Below are positions 1-11,120 of a stretch of DNA of 64,000 bases, one piece after another. Position 1 is the first letter of the stretch. Each line of letters begins with the position of its first letter. The DNA is from Theobroma cacao. Taxonomy: Eukaryota; Streptophyta; Magnoliopsida; Malvales; Malvaceae. The notes beneath the pieces were generated by a model that was given only the letters and a program-made list of their open reading frames with translations, searched no databases and was not told where the DNA came from. The stretch covers positions 24,393,759 to 24,457,758 of the forward strand of contig NC_030855.1 in assembly GCF_000208745.1 (NCBI RefSeq). The letters are read 5' to 3'. Made by a program: the position numbers and the translations under genes.

Positions 1-198
1 GCAGCGTTTGGTATAATTTGTTGTGGTACCTGTGGATTGGTAACTACACACCAATACCTCTGTCTGCATTTTATGAATTAATCTTAATCTTTCTTTCCCT
101 ATAGGTTTTTACTGAGGAAAGTTGTTACTGGTGTAATCAATGCATGCATTTTATTTTATTCATAAAAGTTAACAGTGTCTTTTATCAAATTTATTTAG

Positions 199-1174
199 GA
201 TCCTTATATTATGTGCTGGGACATAAGAAAAGCTGTTGAAGTTGTGTACAAGTAAGTAATTTAATCTTATGGACGGTACTGCAGTAGTTTCTTCCTTTAA
301 GAGGACAATAAAACAAGAAGGAAAATTGTATATGCATTCAGGAAAAGAAATTCATTTTGAGCAATCTGAGTACCCCAGAAAATAAATCTTTATCACAGGT
401 ACACATACGATTTCAATGCCATTGTCATGATAAAATTCCCAATGATCTTCTTTGTACCTTGTTTTTAGGTTATACAGATCATCTGAAGATACCAACCAAC
501 GAATAGCTTTTGATATTGAGTCATCTGGTCGACATCTTGGTACAGGTGGTCAGGTAATTTTCTTTGTTCTTCTATCTCTATTTGATCGAGTGCAATCAAT
601 AATTAACTGTTTCCTAATTTCTCTGAAATTTATTTTTAGGATGGTCTTGTTCATATCTATGATTTACAAACTGGGCAGTGGGTATCAGGCTTTCAAGTTG
701 CAGCTGGTTAGACATACTACATTATTTTAGGAAGAATCAGATTCGTTTTTGCTTATCTTGAGCATGGTCTGTTTCTTACCAGTTTTCTATCTAATCTGCA
801 GACACTGTTAATGGTTTCTCTTTCCACCCATTCCTGCCAATGGCTACCACTTCATCAGGCCACCGAAGATTTCAAATGCCTGAGGATGACAATGAGGATT
901 TGCATTTGAGAGGTACTTCCAGTCACATCAATGATCAAACTTTCTCTTTCCTTTGGGATGCCTTATGGCCAGTTCTTCCTGTCGGTCTTATGTTATCTTA
1001 TTCTGGTTTTACCTTTTCGCAAATACTTGAGTATCATGACGAAAAATTGTAATGCTGTTTTTAGACATAAATGCTATCCGTCAATGATTTCATTCTCTAT
1101 TGCATGTAGGTGACGAAAATTGTGCTTCTGTGTGGAGTTTCTCTTACGATTTTACTGCTGGAGAACAATGTTGA
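199..1174 (+). CDS. TCAB1/WDR79-like WD-repeat protein, C-terminal part (5' end outside window)
   Basis: Five exons can be joined in phase: 199-251, 469-553, 640-706, 802-912 and 1110-1174, each flanked by AG/GT. They encode a WD-repeat tail starting DPYIMCWDIRKAVEVVYK, then a blade ending LGTGGQDGLVHIYDLQTGQW, then GFSFHPFLPMATTSSGHRR, and ending FTAGEQC with a TGA at 1172-1174. This matches the C-terminus of telomerase Cajal body protein 1 (WDR79), a WD40 scaffold that in animals binds CAB-box RNAs, including telomerase RNA, and recruits them to Cajal bodies. Its plant role is less well defined. The first exon of the gene and most of the propeller lie left of the window. No frame break is visible, so this may be the functional copy. 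It is the parent of, or sister to, the truncated copy at 5799-6503. Family assignment is by memory of the conserved C-terminal motifs. Confidence 0.75.
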
Positions 1175-3754
1175 ACATGGGTCATTTTCGCAGTCCATGG
1201 GCTTGGACACCATCCCCCATCGTGTAACTATGTGATTTCCATTCTTCAGTGTCATTTTCCTTTTCTTTGTACCTTCATCACGTTTATTACAAACAACTAA
1301 AACAGTTAGTTTCAGCAAAATCTTTTCTTTTCCCTTCATCAAGTGATGGTTTTAGCTTTCAGAATTGCTAATTTGCTATTAACAAAATGCTAGTCTAGCA
1401 ATCTGTCTCTCTCTTCCCACTGGACATGACATACGCCATAACATAGCACGATGTTGTCCCAAAGCTGTTGGAGATTCGCAATCAGTATAGAAGAGTAAGA
1501 TCTCTTATATAAATTGATACCCTGGTGGACAAGAAAAGATATTGTGATCCTCTGCCTCTTGAAGCTTTTGGCTTATAATGTGAGAATAACGGGACGATGA
1601 ACCTGCTGGTTCAAATAAACTTGTCTCAATGCCTTGACTATATTCCTCTTGCATTCTTTGCTATACAACACTGCTAATGCAAAAATGTGGGTGAATTTGG
1701 AAGTGAATCCCCAAACCGGGCATTGCCCCATGTTTGTCATCTTATAATGGCATTATCAGATTTCATACCACCTTCAGCATGAGATCATAGGGTAAGGGAA
1801 CGGGGTTGCTCAATTTTGAACCCAAGCTGATGTTTCCGAATGGTCTAATTATCATTAATTTTTTTAGTGAAAGGATTATTTAAAAAATAAGAGAATTTTA
1901 ATTTGATATTTGAATTTTATAATTTCGTCTATGCATGTGACGTGTACACAATATGTTAATATAGTATATTATAATTAATTTGATTTGGTGATTATAATCA
2001 AATAAAAGCACTAGATAACGCGGTTTTGACATAGCTTGTAAAATGAATATGTCAAACGTGCACATGTTTTATAAATAGTCCTCACTTATTCTTGTAAACG
2101 GTAAATTTCTTCACACAAGTCAAAACTCTTTTCATTTTTTTTTCTAAAGTGTCGACTTTTTTCTTATACAAGTCAAAACTCTTCTCATATTTTTTTCTAA
2201 AATCTAGATCCTTCGCTATTTATCTCTTAATTTACAATCATTTCTTGACACCATGCTTTTCACTTTCGTGCCAAAATTACTTCTCTTGGGTTTAGAGAAT
2301 TTTTTTTCAAAGCAAATCCTCTTTTCTATGTATTTTCTAATCATTTCTACATATTCTCCAATCATTAAGAGAGGCTCAATTGGATCTTCGTCCGGAAGTA
2401 ATCTAAATTCCCTATTGAAGGCTGTAGGGAAAATTTGATTCTTTATGCTTTGCTCCGTTCATCAAGGGAGATTTAATTAGATCGCCATGGAGAAGGGAAC
2501 TAAATTTCAGATTGAAAAGCAGACACAAAGAGATTTTTTTTGTAAAGGTTCGTACATGATTTTCGAAATTAATTTACGAAGATTTTACTCTTTTTAATTA
2601 TTTATGTATAAAAAGTTTTGCCTCCTTCTCAAAATTATATCACAATAATTTTTTATAATAAACTTTTACACTGTTCAAAATATTGTATATTGAAAATAAT
2701 ATGATTGTTTTTAAAATTTTATGTTTTACGATATTTGATCATCATGTGAATAGTTTTAAATCTTCAGTGATAAGATCGTCGTGGTGACTAAACCATTGTA
2801 ATAAGATTGAAAATACATGAACATTACCCACATTAAATGACTCCATTGGAAAAATTGGAAGCATAATCTGAACATATTATGTTTCCATATTAGCATTTCC
2901 AAATATAGAAAATTATCTAAAACTTTTCATCCTTCCATATATAAGAATCTAAAAAAAGAATGTTGAGACAAATATGGTAAAACTAGATATGAATTATAAA
3001 TTTCTTGGATGCATTACCTTTTTTGCTCAAATAATTCATTTAAATCATTAATAATAGATTTTATAGTAAGTAATTTACTTTTACTTGCCAAAAATATCAT
3101 GGATCTAACATGGAAGTGGCTTACGAAGTTTAGAATGGCAGACTCAAAACGACAGCATCATCGACTTTGTCTTGTGTAAAACGACGCTGGTCATTGCAAC
3201 ATTTGTATGCAGTTTCCTTGTAGAAGAGCCCTCCACGTTTGACTGAGGTCTGATCTATTTTAATCCATCAGAGAATTGCAGAAATGGTGACCCATACTAT
3301 GGAAACTAAATCTACTCCAGACACACAGATTCAAAAAATCAAAGGTAATTTAATGAAGAAATATTAAACCTAGATCCTCCTTACTTTATTTGGTTTTCTT
3401 TTATTTTTTTGGAAATTAGGAAAAGGAGATTTAAATCCTATTCTTAAAACAGAAGATCATGCACTAATCAATTGGCTAAATGCTCATGTGCCTTCTCCTA
3501 TTTAAGTGAAGCTTTCTTCTAATGTTTTGATTCAACCAGTGTCTCCATTACCTATTGATAATATTCAATTGGTAGTCATTTTCATAGAATTTCTTGTTTT
3601 TTTCTTTTTATAATTAGGAGAAAGAGGATTCCAATCTTATTTTTTAAACAGAAAATCATACACCAACCAATAAATCAAATTTCTTGTTTCCCTAGCTATA
3701 AAAGAAGATCATTTTCCCTTTAAAGCAATCAGTAGTATGTTTGAGCCTATAGCT
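1175..3754. other. Non-coding spacer between WD-repeat end and F-box fragment
   Basis: AT-rich, with no convincing coding frame. It is matched base for base, with many small changes, by about 6504-9065. The stretch 3120-3330 recurs in the same orientation near 5190-5350 and 12930-13070, and inverted near 4740-4860 and 12480-12600. That pattern suggests it is the upstream/promoter region of the F-box family. Confidence 0.6.
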
Positions 3755-4032
3755 ATGGCATCTCTAGAAATTGGGAACCTGGAAAAGCGAAGAAAGAAAA
3801 ACGAGACAGAAAGCTTAGGTGACCATGGTCATAGTCCACATCCTGGAAATGTTCAAGGTAGAACTACTGTCCAGCCTCTCTCTGGTTTCCCAGATGACGT
3901 CCTTGCAAAAATATTTTCCTTTTTGCCTATCAAACAGGCAATTCAAGCTTCAACAAAGTCACCAAGATTCAAGCAATCTTGGCTCTTTGGTCAAAAACTG
4001 TGTTTTGACAAAGATTTTGCTCAACATCACAG
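3755..4032 (+). pseudogene. FBD/LRR-type F-box gene, truncated 5' fragment
   Basis: An ATG at 3755 (an in-frame upstream ATG at 3737 is not kept in the sister copy) opens a frame with a charged leader and an F-box (SGFPDDVLAKIFSFLPIKQA), followed by SPRFKQSWLF and CFDKDFAQH. In intact relatives the F-box binds SKP1 in an SCF ubiquitin ligase, and LRR and FBD domains follow. Here family homology ends at about 4032. The next bases belong to an inverted copy of the same gene's leader, so the frame runs into foreign sequence and stops at 4084. It is a fragment, unlikely to make a working protein. Confidence 0.75.
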
Positions 4033-4180
4033 CAGTTCTATCATGAACATTTCCAGGATGTGGACTATGACCGTGGTCACCTAAGCTGTCTCTCTCGTTT
4101 TTCTTTCTTTGCTTTGCCTGGTTCTCAATTCCTAAAGACGCCATGGCTATAGCCTCAAATATACTGCTGATTGGGAAAGT
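4033..4180 (-). pseudogene. Inverted leader fragment of F-box gene
   Basis: Read on the minus strand, an ATG at 4144 begins MASLGIENQAKQRKKNERDS, closely matching the leader of the plus-strand copies at 9066 and 9352, including about 35 bases upstream of the ATG. It ends before the F-box at the junction with the plus-strand fragment at 4032/4033. It is joined on its upstream side to another F-box fragment (4186-4422). The same fragment-plus-leader fusion is seen on the plus strand near 9310, so it predates the inversion. Confidence 0.65.
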
Positions 4181-4185
4181 TTTTT

Positions 4186-4422
4186 ACTAAAGAGCCAAGA
4201 TTGCTTGAGTCTTGGTGACACTGTTGAAGCTTGAATTGCCTGTTTGATAGGCAGAAAGGAAAATATTTTTGCAAGGACGTCATCTGGGAAACCAGAGAGA
4301 GGCTGGACAGCAGTTCTACCATGAACATTTCTAGGATGTGGACTATGACCATGGTCACCTAAGTTTTCACTCTTGTTTTTCTTTGTTGGGTTTTCCAGGT
4401 TCTCAATGCCCAGAGATGCCAT
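4186..4422 (-). pseudogene. F-box gene 5' fragment, inverted
   Basis: The minus-strand ATG at 4422 starts MASLGIENLENPTKKNKSEN and continues through an intact F-box core (FPDDVLAKIFSFLPIKQA) to KQSWLFSKKL. There it is fused to the leader of another copy and soon stops. No LRR or FBD part follows. With 3755-4032 it forms a fold-back inverted repeat. The upstream DNA (4440-5360) is nearly the same as that upstream of the minus-strand copy at 12158. Confidence 0.7.
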
Positions 4423-5362
4423 AGCTATATGCTCAAACTATCGGGAATTTCTCTGGCTAGTACTAACATATATATTGCTCTAAAGGGAAAATGATCTTAC
4501 TTTATAGCTAGGGAAACAATAAAATCGAATAAACTAGCTACCAATTGAATACGATCATTACCAAATAGATATAACATTGAATCAAAATATCATAAGACAG
4601 CTTCAATTAAGTAGGAGAAGAGAAAACAAATTAAGGAGGATTTAGGTTCAACTTATATTTCTTCATTACATTACCTTTGATTTTGAATCTTTCTGTATAG
4701 CGCAAATTTAGTTTTCATAGTTTGGATTATCATTTATGCAATTCTTTGCTGGATACAAATAGATCAAGCCTCAATCAGATGTGGAAGGGCTCCTCCACAA
4801 GGAAACTGCAGATCAAAGTTGCAGTGACCAGCATCGTTTTACCTAAGCTAAAGTCATTGATGTTGTCGTTTTGAGTTTATCATTTAATATAGGAAATTTT
4901 GATGCATTTTCAATCTTATCACAATGATCTAGTCACCATGCATGATGATCTAATCACTGAAGATCTAAACTTTTTCACATTAAGATCAAATATTGTGAAG
5001 CATAAAAGTTTGGAAAATATTCACATGGAAAGAACACAAAATTTTGGAAGGAATAATTATTTATGGAAGACTGAAAAGTTGTAGAAATTAATGATTTTTA
5101 TCTGTTGTCAACATTTTTGTCTCAAGATCAAATCCAAGCTTTTTATAATTAGGTAATATACTTCCATTTGCCAACAATATCAAGCATAGAATATGAAGTG
5201 GGGTTAAGAAAGGACCGTCTCAAAACGACCGCATTAGTATCTTTGGCCTATGTAAAACGACGCTGGTCACTACAACACTGATCTGCAGTTTCCATGTAGA
5301 ATAGCCCTCCCATGTCTAACTGAGGTCTGATCAATTTGTGTCCAGAAGAGGCCTATGTTTAT
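4186..5362 (-). repeat. Dispersed duplication, unit B
   Basis: This stretch matches about 11930-13072 in the same orientation: an F-box 5' end on the minus strand, its upstream region, and then a second upstream region in the opposite orientation. The match ends near 5362, where DNA of the WD-repeat duplication begins. Confidence 0.8.
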
Positions 5363-5798
5363 ACCAGCTCGAGTTTATTGTTAATTCAGTAAAATTCATG
5401 TTTAGATCAATGCTAAATAAAGGTGTTTGTATCTCAAAATCAGCCTAAAATTCTAAACTCTCGTCCAATCCTTTTACCTAGATTTAACCCATCAAAACTT
5501 TAAATGGAATCCTTTGCTAGGCAAAATGTCCCCCTAATGAATAATTATAGCAGCGTTTGGTATAATTTGTTGTGGTACCTGTGGATTGGTAACTACACAC
5601 CAATACCTCTGTCTGCATTTTATGAATTAATCAGTAAAATTAACAAGAAGGAAAATTGTATATGCATTCAAGAAAAGAAATTCATTTTGAGCAATCTGAG
5701 TACCCCAGAAAATAAATCTTTATCACAGGTACACATACGATTTCAATGCCATTGTCATGATAAAATTCCCAATGATCTTCTTTGTACCTTGTTTGTAG

Positions 5799-6503
5799 GT
5801 TGTACAGATCATCTGAAGATACCAACCAACGAATAGCTTTTGATATTGAGTCATCTGGTCGACATCTTGGTACAGGTGGTCAGGTAATTTTCTTTGTTCT
5901 TCTATCTCTGTTGATCCAGTGCAATTAGTAATTAACTGTTTGCTAATTTCTCTGAAATTTATTTTTAGGATGGTCTTGTTCATATCTATGATTTACAAAC
6001 TGGGCAGTGGGTATCATGCTTTCAAGTTGCAGCTGGTTAGACATACTACATTATTTTAGGAAGAATCAGATTCATTTTTGCTTATCGTGAGCATGGTCTG
6101 TTTCTTACCGGTTTTCTATGTAATCTGCAGACACCGTTAATGGTTTCTCTATCCACCCATTCCTGCCAATGGTTACCACTTCATCAGGCCACCGAAGATG
6201 TCAAATGCCTGAGGATGACAATGAGGATTTGCATTTGAGAGGTACTTCCAGTCACATCAATGATCAAACTTTCTCTTTGCTTTGGGATGCCTTATGGCCA
6301 GTTCTTCCTATCGGTCTCATATTATCTTATTCTGGTTTTACCTTTTCGCAAATACTTGAGTATCATGACGAAAAATTGTAATGGTGTTTTTAGACATAAA
6401 TGCTATCTGTCAATGATTTCATTCTCTATTGCATGTAGGGGACGAAAATTGTGCTTCTGTGTGGGGTTTCTCTTACGATTTTACTGCTGGAGAACAATGT
6501 TGA
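5799..6503 (+). pseudogene. Truncated duplicate of TCAB1/WDR79-like gene
   Basis: Four exons equivalent to those of the first copy remain: 5799-5883, 5969-6035, 6131-6241 and 6439-6503. The exon encoding DPYIMCWDIRKAVEVVYK is deleted and no upstream exons are present, because minus-strand F-box DNA lies to the left. Splice sites and the terminal TGA survive. Several amino acids have changed at otherwise shared positions (Gly to Cys in QWVSGFQ, Ala to Val and Phe to Cys in MATTSSGHRRF, Ser to Gly in VWSFSY), as expected of a non-functional 3' fragment. It could only be expressed by fusion to an upstream transcript. Confidence 0.8.
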
Positions 6504-9065
6504 ACATGGGTGATTTTCGCAGTCCATGGGATCATGGAAACCATCCCCCATCGTGTAACTATGTGATTTCCATTCTTCAGTGTCATTTTCCTTTTTCTTT
6601 GTACGTTCATCACGTTTAATATGAACAACTATAACAGTTAGTTTTAGCAATATCTTTTCTTTTCCCTTCATCGAGTGATGGTTTTAGCTTTCAGAATTGC
6701 TATTAACAAAATGCTCGTCTGGCAGTCTGTTTCACTCTCTTCCCAATGGTCATGACATACGCCATAACATAGCACGATGTTGTCCCAAAGGTGTTGGAGT
6801 TTTGTAATCAGTATAAAAGAGTAAGATCTCTTATATAAATTGATATCCTGGTGGACAAGAAAAGATATTGTGATCCTCTGCCTCTTGAAGCTTTTGGCTT
6901 ATAATGTGAGAATAACGGGACGATAACCTGCTGGTTCAAATAAACTTGTCTCAATGCCTTGACTATATTCCTCTTGCAATCTTTGCTATACAACACTGTT
7001 AATGCAAAAATGTGGGTGAATTTGGAAGTGAATCCCCAAACCGGGCATTGCCCCATGTTTGTCATCTTATAATGGCATTATCAGATATCGTACCACCTTC
7101 AGCATGAGATCATAGGGTAAGGGAAAGTGGTTGGTCAAATTTGAACCCAAGCTTATGTTTCCGAATGGTCTAATTATCATTAAGTCTTGTAGTGAAAGAA
7201 TTATTTAAAAAATAAAGAAATTTTAATTTGACATTTGAATTTTATAATCTCATCCACTCATGTGATGTGTACACAGTATGTTAAATGTAATATATTATAA
7301 TTAATTTGATTCCGTGGTTATAATAAAAAAATATCATATATATATATTTGTATAATACGGTTTTGATACAACTTGTAAAATGAATATTTCAAATGTGTAC
7401 ATATTTTACAAATAGTCCTCACTTATTTTTGTAAACGTAAATTTCCTTACACAAGTCAAAACTCCTCTCATTTTTTTTTTTAAAGTGTCGACTTTTTTCT
7501 TACATAAATCAAAACTCTTATCATTTCTTTCTCTAAAATCTAGACCCTTCAATATTTATCTCTTAATTTACAATCACTTCTCGACACAATTCTTTTCACT
7601 TTCGTGCCAAAATTACTTCTCTTGGGTTTAGAGAATTTTTTTTTCCAAAGCAAATCCTCTTTTCTGTGTATTTTCTAATCATTTCTACGTATTCTCCAAT
7701 CATTAAGGGAGGTTCAATTAGATCTTCGTCTAGAAGTAATCTAAATTCCATATTGAAGGCTGTAGGGAAAATTCGATTCTTTAGGCTTTTCTTTGTTCGT
7801 CAAGGGAAATTTAATTAGATAGTTGTGGAGAAGGGATCTAAATTCCATACGCAATGAGATTCTTTTTGTTAAGGTACATACATGATCTTCGAAATTAATT
7901 TTAATCTTTTTAATTATTTATGCAAAAAAAGTTTTGCTTAATCAAAATTATATCACAATATTTTTCTATAATAAACTTTTACACTGTTCAAAATATTGTT
8001 TCTTGAAAATAATATGATTGGTTTTTAAATTTTATACTTTACGATATTTGATCTTCATGTGAATAGTTTTAGATCTTCAGTGATAAGATCATCGCGGTGA
8101 CTAGATCATTGTGATAAGATTGAAAATACATGAACATTACCCACATTAAATGACTCCATTAGAGAAATTGGAAGCATAATCTGAACATATTCTATACTTC
8201 CATATTAGTATTTCCAAATATGAAAAATTATCTAAAACTTTTCATCCTTCCATATATAAGAATCTAAAAAAGGAATGTTGAAAAAAAGTGGTAAAACTAT
8301 ATATGAATTATAAAATTCTTGGATGCATTACCTTTTTTGCTCAAATAATTCATTTAAATCATTAATAATAGATTTTATAGTAGGTAATTTACTTCTACTT
8401 GCCAAAAATATCATGGATCTAATATGGAAGTGGCTTACGAAGTTTAGAATGGCAGACTAAAAACGACAGCATCATCAACTTTGTCTTGTGTAAAACGACG
8501 CTGGTCATTGCAACATTTGTATGCAGTTTCCTTGTAGAAGAGCCCTCCACGTCTGACTGAGGTCTCATCTATTTGTATTCGGCAGAGAATTGCAGAAATG
8601 GTGACCCATACTATGGAAACTAAATTTGCTCCAGACACACAGATTCAAAAAATCCATGCTCATTTAATGAAGAAATATTGAACCCAAATCCTTCTTACTT
8701 TATTTGGTCTTCTTTTACTTTTTTGGAAATTAGGGGAGGAGATTTAAATCTTATTCTTAAAACAGGAGATCATGCACTAATCAATGAGCCAAATGCTCAA
8801 GTGCCTTCTCCTATTTAATTGAAGCTTTCTTCTGATGTTTTGATTCAACCAGTATCTCCATTATCTGTTGATAGTAATTAATTGGCAGCCATTTTCATAA
8901 AATTTCTTTTTTTCTTTTTTATAATTGAGAGAAAGATGATTCGAATTTTGATTTTTAGACGAGAAATCATTCACCAACTAATAAATCAAATTTCTTGTTT
9001 CCATAGCTATAAAATAAGATCATTCTCCCTTTAAAGCAATCAGTAGTATATTTGAGCCTATAGCT

Positions 9066-9309
9066 ATGGCATCTCTAGGAATTGAGAACTTGGAAAAGCA
9101 AAGAAAGAAAAACGAGAGAGAAAGCTTAGGTGACCATGGTCATAGTCCACATCCTGAAAATGTTCAAGGTAGAACTGCTGTCCAGCGTCTCTCTGGTTTC
9201 CCAGATGACGTCCTTGCAAAAATATTTTCCTTTCTGCCTATCAAACAAGCAATTCAAGCTTCAACAGTGTCACCAAGATTCAAGCAATCTTGGCTCTTTA
9301 GTCAAAAAC
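9066..9309 (+). pseudogene. F-box gene 5' fragment in unit A'
   Basis: An ATG at 9066 opens MASLGIENLEKQRKKNERES, the charged leader and a full F-box core ending KQSWLFSQKL. Family homology ends at 9309. The next bases are the leader of a second head-to-tail F-box copy (ATG at 9352), and the frame stops at 9318-9320. It has an F-box but no substrate-binding domain. Confidence 0.7.
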
Positions 9310-9351
9310 TTTCCCTTTAGAGCAATCAGCAGTATATTTGAGGCTATAGCC

Positions 9352-10680
9352 ATGGCGTCTCTAGGAATTGAGAACCTGTTGGGAAATTGCGGAATTGTCT
9401 CTAAAGAATTGCCCAAGACCTAACCCAATCAATAGAATAAAGAAAGAAATCAAGCACACCCACAAGAACACAAGAATTTACCTGGTTCGGTCTTTTAATG
9501 GCCTACATCCACGGGCACAACAACAGAGAAAAATCCACTAAGAGAAAAATCAGGAGATTACAAGAACAGCCTCAAACTCATAACCCTTATCCCACGTACA
9601 CCTAAATCACTCTATCTAAATCTAGGTTATTATTATTTTTTAACCCATAGGGTCCTTTTATAGTATCAAATACAAAAACCTTATCCTAATATAATTAGGA
9701 ATCTTATCCTAATAGAATTAGGAATTGTTATTCTAATCTAACTAGATTTAAAGACTAATTTAATAAGGTAACTAATTTAATTAGAAATAAACAATCCTAA
9801 TTAAATCACAATTCAAGACTATCCTAACAGAACCAGGGGAAGCAAAGAAAGAAAAACAAGAGAGAAAGCTTAGGTGACCATGGTCATATAGTCCACATCC
9901 TGAAAATGTTCATGATAGAACTGTTGTCCAGACTCTCTCTGGTTTCCAGATGATGTCCTTGCAAAAATATTTTCCTTTCTGCCTATCAAACAGGCAATTC
10001 AAGCTTCAACAATGTCACCAAGATTCAAGCAATCTTGGCTCTTTGTTCAAAAACTGTGTTTTGACAAAGATTTTGCTCAACATCGTAGTCGAAAGGAATT
10101 TATGAAGATTGTCAACCGTGTTTTTGATCTCCATCTGCGGCTAAACATTCAAACTTTTAGTTTGTTTTTTGATCCAACAGGTGCTAAGAAACTGTTGAGA
10201 ATTGGATCCAAACGTCAATCGCCAAAGGGGTTGAAGAGCTCGACTTGAATTTCACTCTGGCAAATGTCCTTTACAAGATCTCTTCGGGTTTTGATGATGT
10301 CAAGACGATGAAAACCCTGAAGCTATGCCGCTGTGATCTTGAGCTTTGCCACCTTTTCAAGGTCTGACTTCTCTGCGAACTCCTACTCTAACCAAGATTA
10401 AGATTGCTGCAGATTCCATCAAAGCTGTGTTCTCCAACTTCTTGTCTCTCGAGACTTTAGAGTTGGTACAGTGACGTGATATTGATCACTTTGAGATTTC
10501 GGCAGAAAATCTAAGAAGCTTTAAGGCCTTAAAAGTGGGAGATTGCTCCCATCTACGTAAGATTGAGATCAAGCCGTCAACTGCACGCTCATTTTATTAT
10601 AGAGGAGATATGACATTATTCAAATATCGAGTTAAATTTCAATTACATGATTTGATTTTTGAATTTAAATCCTTTTAATT
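9352..10680 (+). pseudogene. FBD/LRR F-box pseudogene split by a solo LTR
   Basis: An ATG at 9352 begins MASLGIEN and is interrupted at 9377 by a 453-bp LTR. The gene resumes at 9835 with the AGCAAAGAAAGAAAAAC leader. Beyond it, F-box, linker and LRR-like segments can be followed (SPRFKQSWLF, CFDKDFAQHRSRKEF, DVKTMKTLKLCRCDLEL, TPTLTKIKIAADSIKAVFSN, FKALKVGDCSHLRKIEI), but in shifting frames with several internal stops. The C-terminal FBD exon is missing. Even without the LTR the gene would be broken by frameshifts. Confidence 0.8.
9377..9829 (-). mobile_element. Solo LTR, probably Ty1/copia type
   Basis: A 453-bp insertion starts TGTTGGGAAA and ends CTATCCTAACA on the plus strand. Exact GAACC flanks lie at 9372-9376 and 9830-9834, a 5-bp target duplication typical of LTR integration. 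Removing it and one GAACC restores the F-box leader. The minus strand gives sensible LTR order: TGTTAGGATAG at the start, a TATA-like CTATAAAAGG (complement of 9654-9663), then CCCGTGGATGTAGG and ACCGAACCAGGTAAATTC near the end, and a terminal TTTCCCAACA. From memory, this 3' part is shared by many plant copia-type LTRs. There is no internal domain or second LTR, so it arose by LTR-LTR recombination. The copia label is an inference. Confidence 0.88.
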
Positions 10681-11120
10681 TGATTAATTTAAGATATTTT
10701 AACCTGTGAAAAATTTGTTTGATCAATGGACATAAATGTTTCGTTTCATATTGTTCAGTTTCAGACATTAATATCAACTATGAATAATTATTTTTAAAAG
10801 TGAATATGTTAAATTGTAAAAAATTTTAAATTTTAATATTTAAAATGTATATAAATATAAGCATTTCGGATCATATAAAAAGAATGAACATTCATATATG
10901 AATATTATTTTGTAAATAATTAAACTTGCTTACGTTAATGAAAAGCCTTTCCAAATACGGGCATGCGAGAGAAAATGGGCAATATCATATAGATTGCAGT
11001 ATGTTGCTCCTACCATGAACGCCTATAGTTCCTTCAGGCTCCCAACCAAGCGCAAGGGTCGCTTATCAAAGAACCTCGGGGATATATCCTATATTCAACA
11101 AACAAGCCAAGGAAAACTTG
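10681..11120. other. AT-rich spacer
   Basis: This lies between two convergent F-box pseudogenes. There is no recognisable gene; a short open frame at 10994-11230 has no family resemblance. Confidence 0.4.

Larger units (their letters stand above)
1..3999 (+). repeat. Tandem segmental duplication, unit A
   Basis: This unit matches 5550-9309 in the same orientation with scattered substitutions and small indels. It comprises the end of the WD-repeat gene, about 2.6 kb of AT-rich non-coding DNA and the 5' part of an F-box gene. Homology stops abruptly inside the F-box gene near 3999. Its left edge lies beyond the window. Confidence 0.9.
5550..9309 (+). repeat. Tandem segmental duplication, unit A'
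   Basis: This is the second copy of 1-3999. Compared with unit A it lacks about 220 bases (unit A 84-307), including the exon at 199-251. Its own left edge extends to about 5363, into sequence whose counterpart lies outside the window. It ends in the F-box gene at 9309, at the same bases where unit A ends. Confidence 0.9.

Noticed and set aside
3819..4046. Second open frame overlapping the F-box (MTMVIVHILEMF...), repeated in several copies
   Set aside because: It recurs only because the underlying F-box DNA is duplicated. The F-box frame carries the recognisable domain and this frame does not.
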